From contig NZ_JAKZKT010000024.1 in NCBI RefSeq assembly GCF_022808645.1, positions 1 through 63,502 on the forward strand: 63,502 nt of DNA. Direction: 5' to 3'. The DNA is from Bacillus litorisediminis (GTDB lineage Bacteria > Bacillota > Bacilli > Bacillales > JC228). The notes beneath the pieces were generated by a model that saw nothing but the letters and a program-made list of their open reading frames with translations, was not told the origin of the DNA and did not search any database. Each line of letters starts with the position of its first letter. The stretch's first letter is position 1. Positions 26,431-35,737 of this stretch are shown here, piece after piece. Position numbers and translations under genes: made by a program.

Positions 26431-27891
26431 GTGGGGACTATATTAACGGATCAGCTGACTACTTTGTTTGAAGAAATTGTAGGAAAAGAGAATGTGCAAA
26501 CATCTTCGGTGCATAGGCTCGCTTATTCCTATGATGCGACTGCACAGTTTCAGGCAATGCCAGATGCAGTGCTATCCCCTCGGAATACAAAAGAAGTATC
26601 CGAAATTGTTCGTCTTTGCCAATCTAAGAAGATTCCGATTATCCCAAGAGGATCCGGAACGAATTTAGCAGCAGGGACCGTTCCCTCATCAGGCGGGATT
26701 GTCCTTTTGTTCAAGCATATGAATAAGATCCTGGAATTAGACGAGGAAAACTTAACGGTAACGGTACAGCCAGGAGTCATTACGAAGGATTTGATTGAAT
26801 ATGTTGAGCAATTTGATCTTTTTTATCCCCCAGACCCAAGTTCGATGAAGATTTCAACGATTGGCGGAAATATCAATGAGAATTCTGGCGGATTAAGAGG
26901 ACTTAAATATGGTGTTACACGGGATTATGTTTGCGGATTAGAGGTGGTGCTCGCAAACGGTGATATTATCCGAACAGGAGGCAAGCTCGCAAAAGATGTA
27001 GCGGGATATGATTTAACTAGTCTTTTTGTCGGTTCAGAAGGAACACTGGGAATCATAACAGAAGCGACTCTTTCACTAATCCCTAAACCTGTCTATAAAG
27101 AAACCATGCTAGCTTTCTATGATTCTTTAGAACAGGCAGCAGAAACTGTGTCCAGTATTATTGCAAATAAGATTATTCCGGCAACATTAGAATTTATGGA
27201 TCAGGCAACTCTTGAAGTTATAGAAGAATTTGCAAAGATTGGTTTGCCGACAGATGTGGAAGCGGTGTTACTTATTGAGCAGGACGGCAAAGAAGAATCT
27301 GTTAAACGTGAAATGGAACAAATTGAACAAATTTGCAGAGAGAATCATGCCAGAAATGTAAGCGTTGCAAAGGATGAAAAAGAGGCAGAAAATCTTAAAA
27401 CAGCACGGCGCGCTGCACTCTCGGCTCTAGCACGGAAAACGCCTACTACAATTTTAGAAGATGCCACTGTTCCCCGTTCTAAAATTGCTGAAATGGTAAG
27501 AGCCATCCGACGAATTGCAACGAAATATAATGTAACGATTTGTACTTTTGGTCATGCGGGGGATGGCAATTTGCACCCTACATGTCTAACAGATGTACGA
27601 AATAAGGAAGAAATTGAAAGAGTTGAACAAGCATTTGCGGAAATATTTCAAGCTGCTATTGAATTAGGCGGAACCATCACTGGCGAGCATGGGGTAGGTG
27701 AAATGAAGGCACCCTATCTAGAATGGAAGCTTGGAAGAGAAGGGGTTGAAGTAATGAAGAAAATTAAGGATGCACTCGATCCGACTCATATTTTCAACCC
27801 TGGAAAAGTATTTGCCAAAAGCGCAAAGAAACGGGTGGTGGTAGCAGGTGGCAATGACAGTCCTGCAGCAGAAAATCCGTCAAGGATTTAA
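26431..27891 (+). CDS. glcD: FAD-linked 2-hydroxyacid oxidase, GlcD-like
   Basis: An FAD-binding PCMH/GlcD flavoprotein of about 486 residues. The FAD block is IPIIPRGSGTNLAAGTVPSSGGIVL, followed by DPSSMKISTIGGNINENSGGLRGLKYG and the C-terminal HAGDGNLHPT and GEHGVGEMK motifs. It oxidises glycolate or D-lactate and hands electrons to the GlcF Fe-S subunit. The start is uncertain: in-frame GTG 26431 sits too close to AAAGGG, and no better codon is visible. Overlaps glcF by 44 bases in another frame. Confidence 0.9.
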   Translation: MGTILTDQLTTLFEEIVGKENVQTSSVHRLAYSYDATAQFQAMPDAVLSPRNTKEVSEIVRLCQSKKIPIIPRGSGTNLAAGTVPSSGGIVLLFKHMNKILELDEENLTVTVQPGVITKDLIEYVEQFDLFYPPDPSSMKISTIGGNINENSGGLRGLKYGVTRDYVCGLEVVLANGDIIRTGGKLAKDVAGYDLTSLFVGSEGTLGIITEATLSLIPKPVYKETMLAFYDSLEQAAETVSSIIANKIIPATLEFMDQATLEVIEEFAKIGLPTDVEAVLLIEQDGKEESVKREMEQIEQICRENHARNVSVAKDEKEAENLKTARRAALSALARKTPTTILEDATVPRSKIAEMVRAIRRIATKYNVTICTFGHAGDGNLHPTCLTDVRNKEEIERVEQAFAEIFQAAIELGGTITGEHGVGEMKAPYLEWKLGREGVEVMKKIKDALDPTHIFNPGKVFAKSAKKRVVVAGGNDSPAAENPSRI

Positions 27892-29179
27892 GGAAAAGAT
27901 TGAAGAAGAAAGCCTGCTGGATTGTATGCGATGCGGTTTCTGTCTGCCTGCTTGTCCGACCTATATTCAAACAGGATATGATGAAACGCATTCGCCTCGC
28001 GGCAGGATTGCTTTAATAAAAGCTGTTCGTGATGGAATGATTCAATGGGATGACGATGTGGAACATTCCCTAAATGTTTGTCTGGGCTGCCGTGCCTGTG
28101 AGCCTGCGTGTCCTGCCGGAGTTCAGTATGGTCATATTTTGGAGAATGCAAGAGAAGTCATAAATGAAGTTACGCCAAAAGGACTCCTTGAAAAAACAGT
28201 CAGAAATGTAGCATTTGGTCACTTATTTAATGATAAGTCCAAAATGAGCAAGGCAACGGGCTTACTGCGGTTCTATCAAGCTTCAGGTTTGCAAAAGGCA
28301 GCAAGAAAAATAGGGTTCTTAAATTTATTCCCCGAAACAATGCGGCAAATGGAGACAGTTCTGCCAAAGGTTCCAAAACAAAAAGAATGGAAGGATCGAG
28401 CCAGCCTTTTTCCCGCCATTGGCAAGAAGAAAGCGACAGTGGCCTTTTTTACAGGATGTTTAATGGATACGATGTTCACTGGCACCAACAATTCGACTAT
28501 TTCTCTGTTGCAAAAAGCCGGCTGCGATGTGTGGATCCCAGAACAACAAGCCTGCTGCGGAGCACTTCATGCCCATAGCGGAGAAAAAAACAATGCGGCC
28601 CTACTGGCCAAACAAAATATCGAAGCGTTTGAAAGTATCGAAGCAGATTACATAGTCAATAATGCCGGCGGCTGCGGAGCCTTTTTATACGATTATCCAT
28701 TTGTGTTAATGAAAGAACCTGAATGGAAAGAAAGAGCCATGGTTTTTCAAGCGAAAATAATAGATATTTCAAGTTTGCTAACAAAATTAGAATTTAATCA
28801 ATTAAAGCTTAGAGCCAATTACCATATTACGGTGACTTATCAGGATTCATGTCATCTAAGAAACGTAACGAAAGTAATTGAGCAGCCAAGGCAACTGATT
28901 TGCTCCATTGAGAACGTTGATTTTATCGAGCTTGAGGGTGCAGATTCTTGTTGTGGATCGGCGGGAATTTATAACCTGATCGAAAGCAAGATGTCTATGA
29001 AAATCTTGGATGACAAAATGGAAAAGGTAAAGAAGACAAATGCAGCTGTCATTGTCACCTCAAATCCTGGCTGTCTTTTGCAAATGAAATTAGGAATTGA
29101 ACGTGCAGGATTATCAGATAAAATGAGGGCTGTTCATTTAGTGGATTTCCTATCAGACTATGTCTCTGTGGAACTATAA
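27848..29179 (+). CDS. glcF: Glycolate/D-lactate oxidase iron-sulfur subunit, GlcF-like
   Basis: A 443-residue protein with two 4Fe-4S motifs near the N-terminus, CMRCGFCLPACP and CLGCRACEPACP, followed by two cysteine-rich CCG domains (QQACCGALHAHSG, ADSCCGSAGIYNL). It accepts electrons from GlcD and passes them to the quinone pool. It may start at GTG 27848 or ATG 27854. No GlcE subunit gene is present, as in Bacillus ysfCD. Confidence 0.92.
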   Translation: MAMTVLQQKIRQGFKEKIEEESLLDCMRCGFCLPACPTYIQTGYDETHSPRGRIALIKAVRDGMIQWDDDVEHSLNVCLGCRACEPACPAGVQYGHILENAREVINEVTPKGLLEKTVRNVAFGHLFNDKSKMSKATGLLRFYQASGLQKAARKIGFLNLFPETMRQMETVLPKVPKQKEWKDRASLFPAIGKKKATVAFFTGCLMDTMFTGTNNSTISLLQKAGCDVWIPEQQACCGALHAHSGEKNNAALLAKQNIEAFESIEADYIVNNAGGCGAFLYDYPFVLMKEPEWKERAMVFQAKIIDISSLLTKLEFNQLKLRANYHITVTYQDSCHLRNVTKVIEQPRQLICSIENVDFIELEGADSCCGSAGIYNLIESKMSMKILDDKMEKVKKTNAAVIVTSNPGCLLQMKLGIERAGLSDKMRAVHLVDFLSDYVSVEL

Positions 29180-29189
29180 AGAATGTTTT

Positions 29190-29242
29190 TTGACAAAAAG
29201 ATGTAATTTGAACTATGAAATAAGATTTTAATTTCAATGAAA
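29190..29242 (+). promoter_or_regulatory. Promoter with small palindrome before the salvage operon
   Basis: TTGACA (29190) and TATGAA (29214) with an 18-bp spacer, followed just downstream by the palindrome TTTCAATGAAA (29232-29242), in a position where a repressor would block transcription. The gap 29180-29347 holds nothing else. Confidence 0.4.
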
Positions 29243-29347
29243 AAACTTTAAAATATAGAACCTTTGGATTATGATAGTATATAAACAGATGCATGAATTT
29301 TCTAACAATAAAGCCATGCTTTACCTAAAGGAGAAGGGGAAACCAGA

Positions 29348-30301
29348 ATGAAAATTGTTTCTTGGGACAAAGAACATATAGACGATGCTATTGCCCTTTG
29401 GAATAAGGAAATAGGAAAACAGTTCCCCTTAAGAAAAGACCTATTTATACAAAATAGTCTTGAAGATGAAAATGTATGTTTTGATGGCTCCAGTATGGCT
29501 TTTGATGATAATGAAAGCGTAATAGGCTTTATCATAGTAAAAAAATGGAAGGAATCATTAAATGTTCCTATGAACCCGGAAGTAGGCTGGGTTCAGGTAT
29601 TAATCGTCGATTCAAAGCATCGGAATCAAGGAATTGGTACAAAATTATTAGAAAAAGCCGAAAATCATTTAAAGAAAAGCGGGATTAAAACGCTTCATCT
29701 TGGACGGGATCCATGGCACTACTTCCCTGGAATACCAAATGATTATGAACAAGTAAAACAATGGTTTGAGAGACGTGGCTATTTATTCAAAGGTCATGAA
29801 TACGATTTAATTTGCCAGTATTCTAATCATATACTCGATCCGCTTCCAGATGATAAAGCTGTGTCATTTTCCATTCTATCGCTTGAAGAAAAGGCAAATT
29901 TTCTTGAATTTCTTCATCGTTGTTTTCCGGGCAGATGGGAGTACGAAGCCATTCATTATTTTAAAAAAGGCGGTTTAGGTCGTGAATTTGTAGTAGCCAA
30001 GAAAAACGAAAGAATAATTGGCTTCTGTCGTATAAATGATGAAAAATCCCCTTTTATTGCACAAAACGTGTACTGGTCTCCTTTGTTTGAGGAAGAATTA
30101 GGCGGGATTGGACCGCTTGGTATAGATCAAAATGAACGAAAAAATGGATACGGACTTGCAATTGTGAAAGCAGCCGTCCATTTTTTGCGGCAGCGTGCTG
30201 TTAAACAAATCGTAATCGATTGGACCGGGTTAGTTGAATTTTATGAAAAACTAGGATATAAGTCTTGGAAATCTTACGCTCAATATACAAAAAGCTTGTA
30301 G
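29348..30301 (+). CDS. Tandem-GNAT N-acetyltransferase, first of two in the locus
   Basis: A 317-residue protein with two GNAT modules: N-terminal (about 1-160, RNQGIGTKLLEKAENHL) and C-terminal (about 170-317, NERKNGYGLAIVKAAVHFL). First gene of a run AmiE-NagZ-AnmK-ABC importer. A shorter GNAT (YbbJ) lies in the B. subtilis muropeptide cluster as I remember it. A plausible role is N-acetylation of glucosamine or muramic acid units from de-N-acetylated peptidoglycan before NagZ or MurQ act. This is inference. Confidence 0.8.
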   Translation: MKIVSWDKEHIDDAIALWNKEIGKQFPLRKDLFIQNSLEDENVCFDGSSMAFDDNESVIGFIIVKKWKESLNVPMNPEVGWVQVLIVDSKHRNQGIGTKLLEKAENHLKKSGIKTLHLGRDPWHYFPGIPNDYEQVKQWFERRGYLFKGHEYDLICQYSNHILDPLPDDKAVSFSILSLEEKANFLEFLHRCFPGRWEYEAIHYFKKGGLGREFVVAKKNERIIGFCRINDEKSPFIAQNVYWSPLFEEELGGIGPLGIDQNERKNGYGLAIVKAAVHFLRQRAVKQIVIDWTGLVEFYEKLGYKSWKSYAQYTKSL

Positions 30302-30341
30302 TTCTGCTTAATAGGAACACAAGACAGGGAGGGGAACGGAG

Positions 30342-31388
30342 ATGAAAAAGAAAGTACTCGACTTCTTACAAAAGGAAATTGAACTCGAATCCATACCAGG
30401 TGCTGTTATCTATGTTTCTTATCAAGGGGAAGCAATTTTGCAAGAAGCGATTGGTCATAGGACTGTGTATCCAGAAAAGCATCCAATGGAAATCAATACA
30501 GTGTTTGATCTAGCTTCTTTAACAAAAGTAGTGGCAACGCTGCCCGTTACTTTAAAATTGCTGGAAAATGGGCAAATTAGACTGGATGATCGAGTTACAT
30601 ACTTTCTCCCTGATTTTGGGCAAAATGGGAAGGACCAAATTACCATCAGGCATTTGCTTACCCATACATCTGGCTTGCCGGCGCATAAGGAGTATTTTCT
30701 TGAATCCTTAACAACTGGACAAATCGTAGAAAGGATTTTTCGGGAAGAATTGGCTGCGCCAATTGGTCAACAGGTTATTTATAGTGATCTTGGAATTATC
30801 ACTTTATATCAAATCATTGAAAAGATAACGGGGACCCAATTTGACAAATATGTAAAACAGGAAATTTTTGAACCGCTGCAAATGACGGATACCGGCTTTA
30901 ATCCAGCCTTTGAACAATGCCGATACGCAGCTACCGAGTATAGTGAAAAGCTAAAGGATTATAAAAAAGGAATTGTTCACGACGATAATACAGAAAGCAT
31001 GGGAGGTATTAGCGGTCATGCAGGTTTGTTTTCCACTGTTAAGGATTTAGCCAACTTCGCAGCCATGATAGAGAATAACGGAGTATTTCAAGGAAAACGA
31101 ATCATTTCAAAAGAGGCAATCGAATTATCCAGAAAAAACTTTACTCCTTTTGACAGTGAATTTCGGGGGCTTGGCTGGATTTTAAAGAGTCCGACATATT
31201 CTTCTTGTGGAGATTTCTTCTCTGAGAGATCTTATGGTCACACCGGTTTTACCGGAACAAGCCTTTGGTTTGACCCAGAGAATAAGCTGCACGTTATCTT
31301 ATTGACCAATCGGGTCCATTTTGGCAGGAAGGACCCAATCTTACGGTTACGACCCCGGCTGCATAACATCATCCGTACAAGTATTTAA
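30342..31388 (+). CDS. amiE: AmiE-like serine hydrolase (N-acetylmuramyl-L-alanine amidase, class C beta-lactamase fold)
   Basis: A 348-residue penicillin-binding/beta-lactamase class C-fold enzyme with SxxK at S59-K62 (SLTK), YSD at 146-148 in place of YxN, and a late GHTG block. In B. subtilis, AmiE (YbbE) removes peptides from MurNAc-peptides during muropeptide rescue. Unlike that secreted enzyme, this one begins MKKKVLDFLQKEIE with no signal peptide, so it should act in the cytosol. It lies 28-33 bases before nagZ in one operon. Confidence 0.82.
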   Translation: MKKKVLDFLQKEIELESIPGAVIYVSYQGEAILQEAIGHRTVYPEKHPMEINTVFDLASLTKVVATLPVTLKLLENGQIRLDDRVTYFLPDFGQNGKDQITIRHLLTHTSGLPAHKEYFLESLTTGQIVERIFREELAAPIGQQVIYSDLGIITLYQIIEKITGTQFDKYVKQEIFEPLQMTDTGFNPAFEQCRYAATEYSEKLKDYKKGIVHDDNTESMGGISGHAGLFSTVKDLANFAAMIENNGVFQGKRIISKEAIELSRKNFTPFDSEFRGLGWILKSPTYSSCGDFFSERSYGHTGFTGTSLWFDPENKLHVILLTNRVHFGRKDPILRLRPRLHNIIRTSI

Positions 31389-31421
31389 TGTTTGTAGAAT
31401 GTACTAGAAGGAGACATGATC

Positions 31422-33020
31422 ATGGGACTTACTGATAGTCAAAAAAAAGTCGGACAATTAATGGTATTTGGATTCAAAGGTAAAAAGGCATCACCAGAGA
31501 TTAAAAAATTGATACGAGAGCATCATGTCGGAGGAATTATTCTTTTTGGCAGAAACATCGGTACACCTGATGAGGTATTGAAACTGACTACCGAACTTCA
31601 GCTAGAAGCAAAAAATGCAGGCCACACTCATCCGCTCCTGATTTGTATCGATCAGGAAAATGGAGTAGTTAGGCGACTTGGTGAAGGTACAACGATTTTC
31701 CCGGGTGCTATGTTGCTAGGTGCAACTGAACATCCTGAAAATGCCTATACCATTGGGGTTTTGACAGGAAGAGAATTGAAAACTTTGGGCATTAATTGGA
31801 ATTTAGCGCCCGTATTAGACGTCAATAATAATCCGAGCAACCCAGTAATTGGGGTGCGCTCTTTTGGTGAGTCTCCTGAAAAGGTCTCTTTATTTGGTCA
31901 GCAAGCCATGAAAGGTATGCAGGATGCTGGTGTCATTACAACGTTAAAGCATTTTCCTGGCCACGGAGATACTAATGTTGATTCCCATTTAGATTTGCCT
32001 GTTATTTCGCATTCTATGGAACGGCTAGAAAAAGTAGAACTGAAGCCATTTGTCGACTGTATTAATCAAGGCGCTGATACCGTCATGTCAGCCCATGTTT
32101 ATTTTCCTGCGATTGAATCAGCAGAAAATGTACCAGCGACATTATCGAAAAAAGTGATTACAGGACTTTTGCGGGAAAAGCTTGGGTTTCAAGGGGTTGT
32201 AACCACCGATTGTATGGAAATGAATGCTATTTCCGAAACAATTGGTACTGCTCGCGGCGGGGTAGAGGCTCTTAAAGCAGGTGTTGACCTGATTATGGTT
32301 TCTCACCTGCACACCCGCCATTTTGAGACATTAAATGAAATTCTTAAGGCGATTGAATCAGGAGAAATTACTGAGACCACTGTTGATGCCGCTTACAATC
32401 GCGTTATGAAATTAAAGGAAAAATACTTAAGCTGGGATGAGTTAAACTTGGCTCCAAGTGAAGTTTCACCAGAAGTAGGAAGTGTGAATCATGAATTAGA
32501 AGCTCTTGAAGTCTATCGGCAAGGCGTAACCATTGTTAAAAATGAAGGAGACCTATTACCATTGCCGCTAAGAGATCATCAAGTTTTAGTCGTTTTCCCT
32601 GAAAATAACATTAGAATGCAGGTGGAAGACAAGAAATATTTAAATCTTGCTTTAGATGAAGCGATTCGTGAAATTCAGCCAGCAGCACAGTTCATGCGAC
32701 TTTCGAATCCGCCAACAGATGAGGAAATTGAAGACGCGGTATTAAAAGCAAAGGAATTTGACACAGTCGTGATCGGAACTTTAACGGTACAAGATGGCGA
32801 TCAGCAAGTCCGTTTAGTAGAGGCCTTACAAAAGGATGGGAATCGAGTTATTGTTATTGCGACGAGAAGTCCATACGACCTTGCCTATTTTCCAACGATA
32901 CCCGCCTATATTTGTACATATGAATTTACCTACCCTGCTCTGAAAACTGCGGCGGCTGCCATATTTGGGCAAAAAAATGTAAAAGGAAAGCTGCCAGTTA
33001 CATTGCCCTCCTACTCCTAA
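31422..33020 (+). CDS. nagZ: Cytosolic beta-N-acetylglucosaminidase NagZ (GH3)
   Basis: A 532-residue GH3 enzyme that releases GlcNAc from GlcNAc-MurNAc. The (beta/alpha)8 domain carries the NagZ loop KHFPGHGDTNVDSH (176-189) and the nucleophile D263 in TTDCMEMNAI. A C-terminal alpha/beta domain (about 370-532) is present, as in Gram-positive two-domain NagZ. No signal peptide, in contrast to secreted B. subtilis NagZ. ATG 31422 is preferred to 31416 because AAGGAGA lies seven bases before it. Confidence 0.93.
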   Translation: MGLTDSQKKVGQLMVFGFKGKKASPEIKKLIREHHVGGIILFGRNIGTPDEVLKLTTELQLEAKNAGHTHPLLICIDQENGVVRRLGEGTTIFPGAMLLGATEHPENAYTIGVLTGRELKTLGINWNLAPVLDVNNNPSNPVIGVRSFGESPEKVSLFGQQAMKGMQDAGVITTLKHFPGHGDTNVDSHLDLPVISHSMERLEKVELKPFVDCINQGADTVMSAHVYFPAIESAENVPATLSKKVITGLLREKLGFQGVVTTDCMEMNAISETIGTARGGVEALKAGVDLIMVSHLHTRHFETLNEILKAIESGEITETTVDAAYNRVMKLKEKYLSWDELNLAPSEVSPEVGSVNHELEALEVYRQGVTIVKNEGDLLPLPLRDHQVLVVFPENNIRMQVEDKKYLNLALDEAIREIQPAAQFMRLSNPPTDEEIEDAVLKAKEFDTVVIGTLTVQDGDQQVRLVEALQKDGNRVIVIATRSPYDLAYFPTIPAYICTYEFTYPALKTAAAAIFGQKNVKGKLPVTLPSYS

Positions 33021-33046
33021 TGAGCAGTAAAGAAAGGGGATTAGAG

Positions 33047-34219
33047 ATGCCAACGGTCTCAAGCCATTATGCAGTCGGACTCATGTCGGGAACTTCTTTA
33101 GATGGGATTGATGCTGCACTTGTCAAAATTGAAAACCAAAATGGAAACATCGAGATTACACCCGTTCAGTTCTCTACCTATCCATATCCGAAGGAAATAA
33201 AGAATAAGCTATTAAAACTATGTGACCCTGAAACTTCTAGATTAGAAGACTTATCCAATATGAATTTTCTTTTGGGAGAATTATTTTCCCGAGCTGCCAT
33301 ACAAGTAATTGAACAAGCGGGGTTTAATAAGGAAGATATTTTACTGATTAGTTCACATGGACAAACCGTTTATCACCAGCCATCACCTGTTTCGTTCGCA
33401 GGTGAATCCATTACATCTACCTTACAAATTGGAGATATTGGTGTAATTGCTGAAAGAACAGGGATTATAACGGTAGGAGACTTTAGAACCCGGGATATGG
33501 CTGCTGGCGGGCAAGGGGCACCATTAGTTCCTTATGCGGATTATCTTTTATTTAAAGAAAAGGAATTTGGCCGTGTTTTGGTGAATATTGGCGGAATTTC
33601 AAATATTACCGTACTTCCTCAAAATCCGGCACCAGAAGATGTAGTTGCCTTTGATACCGGTCCTGGCAATATGATTATAGATGCGTTTGCCAATTGGGCA
33701 ACAAATGGGGCATTAAGCTATGACAAAGATGGTTCTTTGGCTGTTAAAGGAAGCATTGATCAAAAGTGGTTAAATGAACTCCTGCAGCATGAGTATTTTA
33801 AACTAGCTCCGCCAAAAAGTACTGGAAGGGAGCTGTTTGGAACTGAGTTCGCTAAAAGGCTATGGGAGCAGGCAGAGGCGAAAGGATTAAATCATGTTGA
33901 TAAAATCGCTACTATAACTGAATTAACAGCCATTACAATCGTTCAAGGACTTTTGCCTTATATAGAACCCGGTTTTATTAAAGAGGTTTTAATTAGCGGG
34001 GGAGGATGTTTTAACCATACTCTTGTAAAACGAATTCGTTTTCATCTTCCAAAGGAAGTTGAAATAAATGGAACCGATGTACACGGTATGCCTTCAGATG
34101 CTAAAGAAGCAATCGTATTTGCGTTATTAGGGTACCAATGTTATTTCAAAACACCAAATAACTTGCCTTCTGCAACTGGAGCAAAACGTCCTGTTGTGAT
34201 GGGGAAGATTGCTTGGTAG
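33047..34219 (+). CDS. anmK: Anhydro-N-acetylmuramic acid kinase AnmK
   Basis: A 390-residue kinase that opens 1,6-anhydroMurNAc and phosphorylates it to MurNAc-6-P. The N-terminal GLMSGTSLDGIDAALV is diagnostic, and DFRTRDMAAGGQGAPLVPYAD and FDTGPGNMIIDA follow. ATG 33047 with AAAGGGG upstream. Its presence implies that cytosolic anhydro-muropeptides are available, which requires lytic transglycosylase products (compare the YjbJ-like enzyme at 0.5 kb) and their import. Confidence 0.95.
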   Translation: MPTVSSHYAVGLMSGTSLDGIDAALVKIENQNGNIEITPVQFSTYPYPKEIKNKLLKLCDPETSRLEDLSNMNFLLGELFSRAAIQVIEQAGFNKEDILLISSHGQTVYHQPSPVSFAGESITSTLQIGDIGVIAERTGIITVGDFRTRDMAAGGQGAPLVPYADYLLFKEKEFGRVLVNIGGISNITVLPQNPAPEDVVAFDTGPGNMIIDAFANWATNGALSYDKDGSLAVKGSIDQKWLNELLQHEYFKLAPPKSTGRELFGTEFAKRLWEQAEAKGLNHVDKIATITELTAITIVQGLLPYIEPGFIKEVLISGGGCFNHTLVKRIRFHLPKEVEINGTDVHGMPSDAKEAIVFALLGYQCYFKTPNNLPSATGAKRPVVMGKIAW

Positions 34220-34309
34220 GAACTTGAAGGGGGGAGAGAGCTTCAATCATACAGATAATCTATAAAACTTTATTTCTATTGAAATTTTCACATTAAGGGG
34301 GAAAAAGTA

Positions 34310-35659
34310 ATGAAAATGAAGCTTAAAACGATGAGTTTAATGCTTGTCCTTGTGTTAGGGCTAGGATTTTTAGCCGCTTGCAGCAACGAAGGCGAACAGA
34401 GTGAAGGCAATGATGAACCAGCAGAGGACTGGAAAGGTACTATCACCATTTGGGACGGTCCGCGCTGGGCTAAGCCGGATGATCCAGATGAAAACAAGTT
34501 TTTCTGGATTGAAGAAAAAATTGCAGAATTTGAAGCAGAACATGAAGGTGTCAATATTGAACTCGTTCAGGTTCCTTGGGCTGAACTTCCAGACAAATTA
34601 GGAGTCTCAATTGCTGGTCAGGCATGGCCAGATATCGCGCCAGTTGATATAAGCGGCAGTGCTGTCAGCATTGATCATATTGAGCAAGGGGTTATTGAAC
34701 CGGTTGATGAGTTCTTTACTGAAGAGGAATTAGCTGACTTTTATCCAAATGCAATAGATGCATACACATTTGACGGAAAATTATATGGTATTCCAAACTC
34801 TATGACTGTCCATGCTATGCTTCTTAACCTTGATTTATTTGAAGAGCGTGGTGTAACACCGCCAGAAAACGGCGAATGGACATGGGAAGAATTTGTTGAT
34901 GCAGCAGAAAAATTAACGTTCGACCGTGATGGCGATGGAACGATTGATGTGTATGGATTCTCTACCTATATCCTGCCAGGTTACTATGAAGCATGGCCAT
35001 TTTTCTACATGAACGGCGGCCAGCCTTTAAGTGATGATCTTTCTGAATTTACATTTGATGAGCCAGAGGCTGTCGAAGCAATTCAAGCTCTTGCTGATCT
35101 TAAACTTGTCAATGAGGCTGCACCTGTATCAATGGGTGGAGCTGACGTAGGAGGAACATTCCAGGCTTGGGCTAACGCAGAACAACGTACTGTTGCGATG
35201 GAACCATGGGCTACTTGGGCGATTACATCCGCACAAACAGCTTATCCAACTAACTTTATGGTAGCAAATTATCCGACTGGTTCTTCAGGTGAGCCTGTAA
35301 CAATAGGTGGAGTTGGCGGATGGACGATGTTCCACCAAGAAGATGAAGGCAAGAAAGCAATGGTTGCCGAATTCATGAAACACATCTCTACTACTGACGA
35401 ACAATTCAGAATGGCTCAAGAATATGGTATTTTCCCTGCGCGCATCAGTGCTGCAGAAAAGAATCCATACGCGGATAATCCTGAAATGGCACGTGCACAA
35501 GAAATGTCTACACAAGTTGTGATGCTGCCAAGACATCCTGAATGGAAGAAAATTGATGAAGCAATTCAAAGTGAGTTGCAGCTAGTCTTCAATGGTGAGA
35601 AAACGGCAGAACAAGCTATGAAGGATGCCGAAGCACTTGTCCAGGACTTGTTAGAATAA
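34310..35659 (+). CDS. Sugar ABC transporter substrate-binding lipoprotein (importer A)
   Basis: A 449-residue family-1 sugar-binding lipoprotein with lipobox LAAC (C24) and a typical TITIWDGPRW start of the mature fold. Motifs FDGKLYGIPNSM and YEAWPFFYMNGG are present. It belongs with the two permeases that follow and the upstream AmiE-NagZ-AnmK genes, so its ligand is probably a peptidoglycan fragment. A palindrome TGAAATTTTCA at 34280-34290 lies just upstream. AAGGGGG ribosome binding site. Confidence 0.9.
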   Translation: MKMKLKTMSLMLVLVLGLGFLAACSNEGEQSEGNDEPAEDWKGTITIWDGPRWAKPDDPDENKFFWIEEKIAEFEAEHEGVNIELVQVPWAELPDKLGVSIAGQAWPDIAPVDISGSAVSIDHIEQGVIEPVDEFFTEEELADFYPNAIDAYTFDGKLYGIPNSMTVHAMLLNLDLFEERGVTPPENGEWTWEEFVDAAEKLTFDRDGDGTIDVYGFSTYILPGYYEAWPFFYMNGGQPLSDDLSEFTFDEPEAVEAIQALADLKLVNEAAPVSMGGADVGGTFQAWANAEQRTVAMEPWATWAITSAQTAYPTNFMVANYPTGSSGEPVTIGGVGGWTMFHQEDEGKKAMVAEFMKHISTTDEQFRMAQEYGIFPARISAAEKNPYADNPEMARAQEMSTQVVMLPRHPEWKKIDEAIQSELQLVFNGEKTAEQAMKDAEALVQDLLE

Positions 35660-35737
35660 AAGTTTAGTATGAACGAATTGGTAGACTTTGGCGCTGGCTA
35701 AAGTCTGCCAATTTTATGATGATTGGGGGCTTAGGCT

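Noticed and set aside
33020-33046. ATG 33020 as the anmK start
   Set aside because: It overlaps the nagZ stop, lacks a ribosome binding site, and the AAAGGGG site lies after it, pointing to ATG 33047.
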